The notes beneath the pieces are model-generated. The model ran no database searches and was not told the DNA's origin. It saw only the letters and a list, made by a program, of their open reading frames with translations. A DNA stretch of 51,180 bases, taken from positions 1 to 51,180 of the forward strand of contig CAMKNA010000013.1 in NCBI GenBank assembly GCA_946414075.1, read 5' to 3'. This DNA is from an uncultured Fibrobacter sp. (lineage in GTDB: Bacteria; Fibrobacterota; Fibrobacteria; Fibrobacterales; Fibrobacteraceae). Shown in pieces: positions 6,906-13,813 of the stretch; position 1 is the stretch's first letter; the number at the start of each line of letters is the position of its first letter. A program made the translations under genes and the position numbers.

Positions 6906-7850
6906 ATGCGTTTATTGAATTTTTTGTTTGTAGTTTGCAGCTTGTTCCTTCTGGCTTGTGGCGATGATTCGTCTTCGGCGAATGATTCCCAAAAGGGTTC
7001 TAGTGCGGTTGGTGGAGCCTGCAAAGGGGATGCCTATGCGAGCGAGATTGACAGGAACCAAAACACGATTACGCTACATCACATAAAATACCGGACAGAA
7101 TGTGATGTGCAGGGCCCTGTTCCCACATTTGCGAGCGTAGGAATTGCCCAGGACCTTGTTTACGACTACCAGTTCGTTGGCGATACGTTGATTATTAAAG
7201 CACGCGGCGATGGCTTTAAAGAAATTGTGATGGTGGGCGGCAAGAACGGAAATCCCTTGGCGCGGTGGAAGGTGCTGTCGGGATACAATTTTGTCGACGG
7301 TGCCATCGTAAAAGACGAAGAAAGTGAAGAAGATTCCTCGAACGACTATTTCAACATTGCTGAAAACTGCATGTCCATCGAGAACGACACCTTTGATTCA
7401 TGGGATTATATGGAGACGCAGATGGTGGCGTGGATTTATGACGAACTTTTCTCGCATTACAAGTTTGATCATTTTAGTAATGCCTATGGCGAGTTCCTGT
7501 TTACCAAGGGTGGCGATCATGTCGCGTCTGATATTGAGTTATACGGAATATCGGTTCTCGAAAAGACGAAAACATCCGAAACCATCTCGGCTTACAATCA
7601 GACCGTCTCGATTCGATTCTCGGATATCGTGCGTGACAGCCGTGATTACATCTATTCGTCCTACAAGGCGACCGTAGAAGCGAACGGATCCACTTGCTCC
7701 TACGAGTATCTCTATGCGAGTTCGGTGCTGGAAGAGCTTTGCAAGATTGAATATAGGAACTCCATGGAAGTCAATAACGGCAAGGCGGTACGTATCAATA
7801 ACGACGATACGGAAAGCTTTGCCAAGTGCCTTATGGAATTGCTCCCGTAA
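6906..7850 (+). CDS. Surface/periplasmic lipoprotein, unknown function
   Basis: 314 aa with a lipoprotein signal ending in the lipobox LLAC (Cys18), then the GDDSSSANDSQ Ser/Asp-rich tether common in this organism group. The remainder is soluble, mixed alpha/beta, with no recognised domain; it has several Cys (e.g. AENCMSIEN, STCSYEY, ELCKIEY, AKCLMEL) that may form disulphides. The start has AAGGAT six nt upstream. It is the first of two co-oriented genes (42-bp gap to the next). Confidence 0.72.
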   Translation: MRLLNFLFVVCSLFLLACGDDSSSANDSQKGSSAVGGACKGDAYASEIDRNQNTITLHHIKYRTECDVQGPVPTFASVGIAQDLVYDYQFVGDTLIIKARGDGFKEIVMVGGKNGNPLARWKVLSGYNFVDGAIVKDEESEEDSSNDYFNIAENCMSIENDTFDSWDYMETQMVAWIYDELFSHYKFDHFSNAYGEFLFTKGGDHVASDIELYGISVLEKTKTSETISAYNQTVSIRFSDIVRDSRDYIYSSYKATVEANGSTCSYEYLYASSVLEELCKIEYRNSMEVNNGKAVRINNDDTESFAKCLMELLP

Positions 7851-7892
7851 CGAGATGTTCTAGAAAGAAGACCTGATAAGGGAGAGATAGGA

Positions 7893-8285
7893 ATGTTTAA
7901 ATTGGATGAGTATAAAAAGCAAAATATTGTTATAGGGATTTTGTGCTTTCTTTTTGGATGTCTTTTAGTTTTTTTAGGTAGTAATGATTTTATTGTTAAT
8001 GGATATTATGTGCCTAAAGATGTGACGGTAATTTGCCGTATGCCCAGAGGTCCGAGTTACCTTGTTATCCCTGCATACCTGAATGCTGGTGTTTTTATCC
8101 GATTTTTCTTTACTTCGCTTTTGGCTTGCGTCAGTGTGGCTGCTTCTGTTTTCTTTGGCAGGAAGTATCATCGGAAAGGGTATGGTAAAGAGCAAATCAT
8201 CGCTTATATATCTGCTTATATCGTGATTTTTATCGCATGTTCGGTATATTTGATTATGCTTTTTCCGAACCTGTTTGTAAAATGA
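7893..8285 (+). CDS. Small integral membrane protein, unknown
   Basis: 130 aa with three predicted membrane segments (~12-31, ~68-90, ~104-127). Between the first two lies an extracytoplasmic loop ([23 protein letters not shown]). GGGAGAG upstream supports the ATG at 7893. Composition is markedly AT-rich, marking the beginning of an accessory stretch. Not recognised. Confidence 0.62.
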   Translation: MFKLDEYKKQNIVIGILCFLFGCLLVFLGSNDFIVNGYYVPKDVTVICRMPRGPSYLVIPAYLNAGVFIRFFFTSLLACVSVAASVFFGRKYHRKGYGKEQIIAYISAYIVIFIACSVYLIMLFPNLFVK

Positions 8286-8325
8286 AATACTCCAAGAATG
8301 GGGATTCCTGTAACTTTTTTCATTT

Positions 8326-8433
8326 TTATGCTGAATACTCTTCCTGTTTTTCGGCGACGCAAGGAGTGATGGTCAGTTTTAGGCCCATAGCCTTGAGCAC
8401 ACGCATAACAGTATCAAACCTTGGATGGGCATC
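8326..8433 (-). pseudogene. Decayed XRE/HigA-type antitoxin, C-terminal fragment (copy 1)
   Basis: The minus strand encodes DAHPRFDTVMRVLKAMGLKL followed by TITPCVAEKQEEYSA and a TAA. This matches the C-terminal end of addiction-module XRE antitoxins (…GDxxPxxxTLLRVLKALGLKL). Immediately upstream the frame is broken by TGA codons and a deletion in the expected ARLExGDA segment, and the helix-turn-helix part is missing. Confidence 0.6.
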
Positions 8434-8465
8434 TCAATCGGCTACAAATTGTCAATACCATAATG
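8329..8465. repeat. 137-bp direct repeat, copy 1
   Basis: Identical to 11614-11750 except for one base (GGCGACG versus GGCAACG, a synonymous change in the relic reading frame). Similarity stops abruptly at both ends. The two copies bracket a 3.15-kb segment with the DUF3791/DUF3990 cassette and a lipoprotein gene. Confidence 0.95.
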
Positions 8466-8665
8466 AACGGACTGCTTTCTATAATGCAGGTGTAAAGGTT
8501 TTTATATTGCGAAAATCGCAAATTGGTGTTGATGATATTTCCGATTCAGATGTTTCAGAAAAAGGTCTGATATAGAAATTAGGACGGAAAAATGCGGTAA
8601 ATGCGATTAGGGGTTTTCTTGGAATCTTGAAAAAAGTTATATTCCGAATAAACCCAAGGTGCAAA

Positions 8666-8866
8666 ATGTCTGTTCTTTCGTTTAAGACATACTGTATTGA
8701 AAACTACGCCGAATATACCGGCAAGGCTTCGAGCGAAGTCTACGAGCTTTTTGCGCACTCTGGTTTGCTTAAAATGTTGCAAGACGACTATGAAGACTTG
8801 CACGGCATGGGCAAAGAATACCTGATGGATTTCTTTGACAAGTGGTTTAGCGGGGCTGTAAAATGA
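8666..8866 (+). CDS. DUF3791-like small protein, putative antitoxin 1
   Basis: 66 aa. Pattern FKTYCIENYAEYTGKASSEVYELFAHSGLLKMLQDDYEDLHGMGKEYLMDFFDKW is typical of one DUF3791 subtype, here summarised by CIENYA, EVYELF and LHGMGKEYL. It is an all-helical protein usually found beside DUF3990. The start is ATG 8666, placed by AAGGTG five nt upstream; the longer reading from 8627 has no site. It overlaps the next gene by 4 bp (ATGA), indicating translational coupling. An antitoxin role is inference from context. Confidence 0.75.
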   Translation: MSVLSFKTYCIENYAEYTGKASSEVYELFAHSGLLKMLQDDYEDLHGMGKEYLMDFFDKWFSGAVK

Positions 8867-9363
8867 TTTTATACCATGGTTCCGATTTAGAAATTGTCAC
8901 ACCCAAAATTATCACCTCCGAAAAGGGGCGCGATTTTGGATTTGGCTTTTATACCACGACCATCCGGGAACAGGCGGAACGTTGGGCCAAGCGTATTGCA
9001 AAATTGCATGGTCGCCAAGATGGCCTGCAGCATACCCCTGTTGTAAGCGTTTTTGAATTTGACGAAGATGCTGCTCAAAATCTGAAACGGAAATCTTTTA
9101 GCGAAGCCTCGATGGACTGGCTTGAGCTGGTCGTCAAATGCCGTTCAGATCTCAAGTACCACCACGATTACGACATCGTGTTCGGTAAAATTGCAAACGA
9201 CAGCGTCGGCGAAACTATCGAATACGTGCTTGCCGGAATCATGCGCAAGGAAGATGCGATTGAACGGTTGAAGTTTGAAAAGATTAACGACCAGATGTGC
9301 TTTAATACTGAGGCGTCGTTGAAAACGATTCGCTTTGTAGAATCATATACTTTGAAGGTGTAG
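8863..9363 (+). CDS. DUF3990 protein, putative ADP-ribosyltransferase-fold toxin
   Basis: 166 aa, DUF3990 family. The N-terminus LYHGS (3-7) followed by DFGFGFYTT (24-32) and QAERWA (37-42) resembles the H-Y core of ADP-ribosyltransferase folds (nicotinamide-pocket His/Tyr). No clear catalytic Glu motif could be fixed by eye. It is flanked on both sides by DUF3791 partners, with a 4-bp overlap upstream and a 1-nt gap downstream, so all three are one translational unit. The likely role is a toxin modifying a host target or a regulatory modifier; the fold is family-level knowledge and the toxin activity is inferred. Confidence 0.75.
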   Translation: MILYHGSDLEIVTPKIITSEKGRDFGFGFYTTTIREQAERWAKRIAKLHGRQDGLQHTPVVSVFEFDEDAAQNLKRKSFSEASMDWLELVVKCRSDLKYHHDYDIVFGKIANDSVGETIEYVLAGIMRKEDAIERLKFEKINDQMCFNTEASLKTIRFVESYTLKV

Positions 9364-9364
9364 C

Positions 9365-9604
9365 ATGGCAGCCGATACACATCATCTTGTTAAGTCTATC
9401 TTGATTCCGCAAGTGGTGTCAATGCTGATGGAAATTTATTCCATTTCGGAAAATGATGCCATACGAATTGTGTATACATCACCGACAGGCAAATGTCTTG
9501 ATGACGATTCGCTAGGACTTTATGGACAAAGTGCCCATTACATTTGCGGGCTCATTGAGAAGGATGTTCAGAGGAATCCGGAACTGCTGAAAGTGGCGGG
9601 GTGA
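9365..9604 (+). CDS. DUF3791-like small protein, putative antitoxin 2
   Basis: 79 aa. The region SENDAIRIVYTSPTGKCLDDDSLGLYGQSAHYI shows the second DUF3791 pattern (A…F/VY.S.TG..L.D..TGLY.QS..Y). It begins one nt after the DUF3990 stop (TAGCATG). It differs strongly from the first DUF3791 protein upstream, so this is not a simple duplication. Confidence 0.7.
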   Translation: MAADTHHLVKSILIPQVVSMLMEIYSISENDAIRIVYTSPTGKCLDDDSLGLYGQSAHYICGLIEKDVQRNPELLKVAG

Positions 9605-9694
9605 GGGAGCATTCGACTGTTTGTTCTTTCCCCGGCGACGATGCTTGAGTTTTTGGAAAAATAAAACCTTAGTTTGTCGAGTGAAAGCAGAAAT

Positions 9695-9727
9695 GTTCAC
9701 TTCGGCGAGCTCTATGAACTTTTTTTT
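9695..9727 (+). terminator. Hairpin with T-run after the DUF3791/3990 cassette
   Basis: GTTCA…TGAAC stem enclosing CTTCGGCGAGCTCTA, followed by eight T (9720-9727). The GTTCACTTCGGCG core is shared with the 199-bp repeats at 13277 and 13615, so this terminator seems to be a degenerate member of a dispersed intergenic repeat. Confidence 0.6.
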
Positions 9728-9771
9728 CAAAGAAACTTTATGAATCTTGGATTAGGAAGAATCTCGTTTTG

Positions 9772-11088
9772 CTACAGCCTTCCTACTACTTTCTCGGCAA
9801 ATTCATCCAGGGGCTCAAAGTAAGCATTTTCGCGGATAGTGCGATAGTTGTTGTATAGATCCGTCAAGTCTATGCGCAAAGAATCATCCGTGTATTGTTC
9901 TTCATAGGCGCTACGTTTTGCCATGGTCCATAATTTCACGACAACCTGGTTCAAATAGGGTTGACGTTGGACCATAGCGTAATTTTCCATACGCTGGATT
10001 GCGGAAAGCAGAGCCGCATTGGGTGCTGGACTAAAAATAGCCTCGGTCACATGCGCCGAAAACTCGGCGTCCAAATTTAGGGTCAACTCCGGGTGTTCAA
10101 TTTGATCGACAATGTGTTTTGTCTCGTGGATGGCAGTGTTCAATTCATCGACCCGTTTGATGTAGGCGAAATTTTTTCCGCCGAGGTCTGTTTTCAAAAG
10201 ACGATTGTAAATTTCGCTCGCCTTTTGCAAACTCAAATCTAGGCCCAAGTAACGCCAAAAACGTTCAAAGCGTTTATCGCCATATTTCCTGTAGAATTCT
10301 CCCTGCTCCAGTTCTAGCGAATCGGATTCTGCGCGGGCCGCAATCATGTCGTCAAGGACGACGACATAATTCATCCCTATGGTATAGTAGCCCGCTTTCG
10401 AGGGCATCAACCCAGGAATAAAACGTTTAAGGTTTATTGCCGCCAAGGAATCACCCTTGTACGCCGTCATTGGCAAAAGCGTATCTTGGACTTTTAGGAT
10501 ACTTGCCATACTTTGCAGTTCAAAATCCAGAAACAATCCGTATTTTAGCAGGTTCCTGTTGACCGCATTTTTGAGATCTACATTGAAAGATTCCCCGCTA
10601 AAGTAAACCTTTGCCGCATTCATAAATGCAAATAATGATTGGGCGGCTCCATCATCCGGGAAAAACTTTCCATAGAGGTTGCTTACAATGCGTTCAAAAG
10701 ATTCATTGTCTGGTCCAGACTTGTAAATCTCATTACGGCTCAAGGCATCCAGATACGGGGCAAGGACATTGACCACAAAATCCTTTCGTGCAGACTCTCC
10801 GTTCTGTTGCTCAAGCTTGACTGCCTTTTCATAAATGGCTTTCTCATAATCGGACTTCATTTTATCGGTCGTCTTTTTTGACAGGATATGCTTTTGGACG
10901 GCAATGATTGCGCCCTCGTTCATTCCAAATGACTTTGCCAACATCGCCACATATTCCTTATTCGAGCTACCAAGTTCAATCGGATTCTGCGAATAGATGT
11001 GCTGAGCCAAAATATCCGGTTCCATATCCGGATACTCGGAACAAGCCGCGAAGAATAGCGCAAGAAGCAGGAAAAGGAACTTCATCAT
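9772..11088 (-). CDS. Lipoprotein with zincin-like HETKH motif
   Basis: 438 aa from ATG 11088. Lipoprotein signal MKFLFLLLALFFAAC with lipobox FAAC, then an acidic tether. The body is mostly alpha-helical. It contains HETKH (HExxH; plus-strand bases 10114-10128) followed after 14-20 residues by DAEFSAH, an arrangement like gluzincin metallopeptidases, where a downstream Glu is the third ligand. The peptidase role is inference; no known family was recognised. The start is preceded six nt upstream by TATATT with no Shine-Dalgarno; Met11085 is the alternative. The ORF extends further upstream, but that part precedes the signal peptide. Confidence 0.68.
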   Translation of the reverse strand: MMKFLFLLLALFFAACSEYPDMEPDILAQHIYSQNPIELGSSNKEYVAMLAKSFGMNEGAIIAVQKHILSKKTTDKMKSDYEKAIYEKAVKLEQQNGESARKDFVVNVLAPYLDALSRNEIYKSGPDNESFERIVSNLYGKFFPDDGAAQSLFAFMNAAKVYFSGESFNVDLKNAVNRNLLKYGLFLDFELQSMASILKVQDTLLPMTAYKGDSLAAINLKRFIPGLMPSKAGYYTIGMNYVVVLDDMIAARAESDSLELEQGEFYRKYGDKRFERFWRYLGLDLSLQKASEIYNRLLKTDLGGKNFAYIKRVDELNTAIHETKHIVDQIEHPELTLNLDAEFSAHVTEAIFSPAPNAALLSAIQRMENYAMVQRQPYLNQVVVKLWTMAKRSAYEEQYTDDSLRIDLTDLYNNYRTIRENAYFEPLDEFAEKVVGRL

Positions 11089-11094
11089 ATGGCA

Positions 11095-11100
11095 AATATA
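11095..11100 (-). promoter_or_regulatory. -10-like TATATT, leaderless start of HETKH lipoprotein
   Basis: Minus-strand TATATT followed by TGCCAT and then ATG at 11088; six-nt spacing, no ribosome-binding site. Confidence 0.45.
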
Positions 11101-11449
11101 ATCATTCGAATAAGTTGGATGGTTCAAGTGAGAAAAACTGTTTCCCTAAAAGCTATGCCCTAAAATTTATAGAACCACTAAATGCCCATCTTACCTCAAA
11201 AACACTCAATAAATAGTTTTTTTGTAAAAATGCGCGATTTTTATAAAAATTGGGTAGGGAAATGTGTTTTTGTTTGAAGATGTTTTACTTCATTGTTTAT
11301 TTCCGCAATTTCAATGGCAAAATTGTTTACACAAGCACCCTGCCTGATTGCGTAAACAGTCATGTATAGCATCTTCATATTGATGTAAAGTAGATGTGTG
11401 TTAATTAAGTGATAACAATTCCTCGCCTTCGCAGACATGACAAATGAAA

Positions 11450-11490
11450 AAAAATCCCCGCGCATATTAAATTGCACGGGGAGATTTTTT
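11450..11490. terminator. Orphan bidirectional terminator
   Basis: CCCCG (11456-11460)…CGGGG (11477-11481), preceded by eight A and followed by GATTTTTT. No annotated gene ends here on either strand, so it may close a small RNA or a lost gene. Confidence 0.55.
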
Positions 11491-11607
11491 AGAGATCCTT
11501 CGACTTCGGCGCAGTACGCCTCCGCTCAGGATGACAGCTCAGAGGCACGAAGTGTCGCGCTCATACCTCAGAGATTGTAGACGAAGCTTCTATTACGGTG
11601 AAGGGTA

Positions 11608-11718
11608 TCATTCTGCTGAATACTCTTCCTGTTTTTCGGCAACGCAAGGAGTGATGGTCAGTTTTAGGCCCATAGCCTTGAGCACACGCATAACAGTATC
11701 AAACCTTGGATGGGCATC
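11608..11718 (-). pseudogene. Decayed XRE/HigA-type antitoxin, C-terminal fragment (copy 2)
   Basis: Same 35-residue relic as at 8326-8433, with one synonymous change; here the frame runs one codon further (…EYSAE) to a TGA. The same internal stop and deletion precede it, so both copies descend from one already broken gene. Confidence 0.6.
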
Positions 11719-11750
11719 TCAATCGGCTACAAATTGTCAATACCATAATG
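11614..11750. repeat. 137-bp direct repeat, copy 2
   Basis: Matches 8329-8465 over its whole length with one mismatch, in the same orientation, offset 3285 bp. Confidence 0.95.
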
Positions 11751-11867
11751 TGAAGGGAAATAATCTTTGCTGCCGGTATCGGCGCAGAATCAACGCATTT
11801 CTGGTATGAATGATTATATTTATCAATATAAATTTGAATTGGGAAAAAGTTAATTAGGAGTAATTTG

Positions 11868-12320
11868 ATGGAACAAGTAACATACAAAGCTAATGTTGTA
11901 TATGCAATAAGAACTGGTGTTTTATTAATTTGTTCGATTATTGATACATACCTTCTGTTTAGCGTTTTTGTTTTGGGGAGTTTAAACGGCAAAGACGGTT
12001 TTTTTGATATAACTCCTTTCGTTCTTTTTTTGACGTTTTGGGTTGCTGTTGGGGTCTATCTTTTTTGGGGACTGCCGTATAAGGTTGAAAAAACCGAAAA
12101 GACATTTACATTCTTTCTTTTGGGAAAAACAATAGAATTTACTTTCGATAAGAGTGAATTACAGAAATGCGGGAGGGATCGATTTGGGAAAAAGGTTCTT
12201 TACTTCAAAAAGAAGTATCGATCTTATGCCATTTATGAATCTATGTACCCCGAGCTCTTTAAGATTATGAAAGAAATCTATATGGAAAAGCCTAGCGATC
12301 CCGATCTTAAAAATGAGTAA
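11868..12320 (+). CDS. Small membrane protein with cytoplasmic tail, unknown
   Basis: 150 aa. Two membrane helices (~12-36 and ~44-66) are followed by an ~85-residue basic/aromatic domain (KVEKTEKTFTFFLLGKTIEF…). The layout resembles small PH-like membrane proteins, but this is a weak impression. ATG 11868 follows TAGGAG by seven nt. The next gene starts 9 bp after the stop and has a similar build, so the two form a pair. Strongly AT-rich. Confidence 0.6.
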   Translation: MEQVTYKANVVYAIRTGVLLICSIIDTYLLFSVFVLGSLNGKDGFFDITPFVLFLTFWVAVGVYLFWGLPYKVEKTEKTFTFFLLGKTIEFTFDKSELQKCGRDRFGKKVLYFKKKYRSYAIYESMYPELFKIMKEIYMEKPSDPDLKNE

Positions 12321-12329
12321 GGGAATGTT

Positions 12330-13226
12330 ATGAATGATTCATTTGAAAATGGCAATAGCAAAGTCCATCAGAATAAAAGAAAGTTGCTTTTCTTTTCACC
12401 ATTGATTTTTATTCTTATAGTCTTAGGTCTATTTCTTTTTTTCTATACGTGTGACGTTCCCTTTGACGTATCCGTTGTCCTATTTCTTCTTTGTTCCTTT
12501 TTTGCATTTATGTTTTTGCTGAGCCCCTTTTTTTCAGAACCTCTTAAAATTGAGGAAAATGAAGATTCTTTGATATGCCATCTGTTTTACGGGCAAAAGG
12601 TTGTTTCTCTTACAGGGGATTGCGATTATAATATTCAGCTTTATACTGATGGCGGGTGGGTAATTTCTTTTAGAACAGGCTTGTTGTCAGTAAGATTCTC
12701 AAATGATGCGTTTGCGGATCTTTCGAAAATAGTTGATAAATTGAAGGATTGCCCGAACAGTCAAAAGAGGAATGCCTTTACCATTACTATGAATGCTGTA
12801 GTCGGTGTTGTAACTTTGATTGGTGGCGGGATAGCATTTATGATGGGGACGAAGGAAGGAATTTTTTTGGTTATGGGTGGGCTAGCGGATATATTGGAAA
12901 TTGCAAAAGAAATGCTTGGGGGCAAGAAACAATCTGAACCGTCCGTAAAACCTGTTCCTCCGACATTTATGGAATGGGTAGTGATGATATTGATTCTTTT
13001 TCCTCTGCTGTTTGCTTTTATGATATTTGCAAATGAAGGGATTTCTGTAAAGCCTGCGTTTGCATTGATTGCTGGCGAGGCTTGTATTTGCATATATATT
13101 CTAAACTACCAGAAAAAAGTAAAAAAGGGAATGGGAATAATGTTGTCATTTTTGGATTCTGTAAAATATTTACTCTTTTTCTTTTTTGCTTTGGGATATC
13201 TTATTTATCACTTTGTAGTCTCGTAG
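12330..13226 (+). CDS. Multi-pass membrane protein, unknown
   Basis: 298 aa with about six membrane segments (~19-40, 45-68, ~152-175, ~212-232, ~238-256, ~274-296). Between helices 2 and 3 lies a ~80-residue soluble part (EENEDSLICHLFYGQKVVSLTG…FRTGLLSVRFSND), similar in style to the soluble part of the preceding protein. Co-transcribed with it (9-bp gap), and ended by the terminator at 13242-13275. Function unknown. Confidence 0.6.
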   Translation: MNDSFENGNSKVHQNKRKLLFFSPLIFILIVLGLFLFFYTCDVPFDVSVVLFLLCSFFAFMFLLSPFFSEPLKIEENEDSLICHLFYGQKVVSLTGDCDYNIQLYTDGGWVISFRTGLLSVRFSNDAFADLSKIVDKLKDCPNSQKRNAFTITMNAVVGVVTLIGGGIAFMMGTKEGIFLVMGGLADILEIAKEMLGGKKQSEPSVKPVPPTFMEWVVMILILFPLLFAFMIFANEGISVKPAFALIAGEACICIYILNYQKKVKKGMGIMLSFLDSVKYLLFFFFALGYLIYHFVVS

Positions 13227-13241
13227 TTTATAGAGTCCCAC

Positions 13242-13275
13242 AAAAAAACTCTGACGCATAAACGCCAGAGTTTTT
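13242..13275. terminator. Terminator after the membrane-protein pair
   Basis: A-run, ACTCTGACG, loop CATAAA, CGCCAGAGT, T-run: a symmetrical hairpin flanked by A7 and T5, able to act on both strands. Confidence 0.75.
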
Positions 13276-13276
13276 C

Positions 13277-13475
13277 TTAAGATTGCTTCCACCACGCTTC
13301 GCTCGTGGCAGGCTCGGCCGTTGGCCCCTCGCAATGACGCGTGTTTAGGATGACTCCAAAAAATAAAGTTCACTTCGGCGGGCTCAGTGAACTTTATCTT
13401 CTCTCGTCTCTCGTCTGTAGCTCGCGCAGCGAGCGTCCTCTCGTCTAGTACCTATAGTGATCCGCTTTGTACGGG
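13277..13475. repeat. 199-bp direct repeat, copy A (contains copied ahcY 3' end)
   Basis: Identical to 13615-13813 with one mismatch. Its right end (from about 13445) duplicates the last codons and stop of ahcY (…YKADHYRY). It also carries a hairpin AAAGTTCACT/AGTGAACTTT (13365-13395) and repetitive CTCGTCTCTCGTC-type sequence. Confidence 0.95.
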
Positions 13476-13567
13476 GTTAAGAAAAATCGGTTTGGGCGAA
13501 AAAATGACATTTTGTCGATTCTTCGCCCTAAAATATATATAAACATTTTCGATTCAGCGAACGCATG

Positions 13568-13597
13568 AAAAAAAATCCCTCGGCAATGCCGGGGGAT
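13568..13597 (-). terminator. Rho-independent terminator of ahcY
   Basis: Ten-pair stem (13575-13584/13588-13597, one T-G pair) with an AAT loop; the minus strand continues into eight T. It lies ~190 bp beyond the ahcY stop, because repeat copy B intervenes. Confidence 0.8.
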
Positions 13598-13614
13598 TGT
13601 CGTTAAAATTTGTA

Positions 13615-13813
13615 TTAAGATTGCTTCCACCACGCTTCGCTCGTGGCAGGCTCGGCCGTTGGCCCCTCGCAATGACGCGTGTTTAGGATGACTCCAAAAA
13701 ATAAAGTTCACTTCGGCGGGCTCAGTGAACTTTATCTTCTCTCGTCTCTCGTCTGTAGCTCGCGCAGCGAGCGTCCTCTCGTCTAGTACCTATAGTGATC
13801 CGCCTTGTACGGG
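13615..13813. repeat. 199-bp direct repeat, copy B (overlaps ahcY 3' end)
   Basis: Second copy, offset 338 bp from copy A. Its last ~31 bp are the authentic ahcY C-terminal codons; the rest is the 3' untranslated region. Confidence 0.95.

Larger units (their letters stand above)
8286..8665. other. Intergenic region with antitoxin relic
   Basis: 380 bp without an intact gene. It holds the first 137-bp direct repeat (8329-8465) with a minus-strand antitoxin tail. After it, a short plus-strand open stretch (8466-8575, ending NAGVKVFILRKSQIGVDD…SEKGLI) might be another decayed fragment; I do not recognise it. Confidence 0.5.
11128..11867. other. 740-bp non-coding accessory stretch
   Basis: No supportable intact gene. 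It holds an isolated terminator hairpin (11450-11490), a fragment of a widespread intergenic repeat (about 11492-11535, CTTCGACTTCGGCG…CCGCTCAGGATGACA), and the second 137-bp antitoxin relic (11614-11750). 11216-11450 is very AT-rich. Confidence 0.5.

Noticed and set aside
8863..9363. DarT or RES/ParT toxin
   Set aside because: Sequence motifs fit DUF3990 with DUF3791 partners and no DarG macrodomain or Xre-ParS partner lies next to it.
11241..11477. 78-codon minus-strand frame in the 11-kb gap
   Set aside because: No ribosome-binding site, low-complexity composition, and it starts inside the orphan terminator hairpin.
13170..13711. Short minus-strand frames encoding HPKHASLRGANGRACHERS
   Set aside because: They translate the dispersed intergenic repeat and end in the copied ahcY tail; there is no evidence of a gene.
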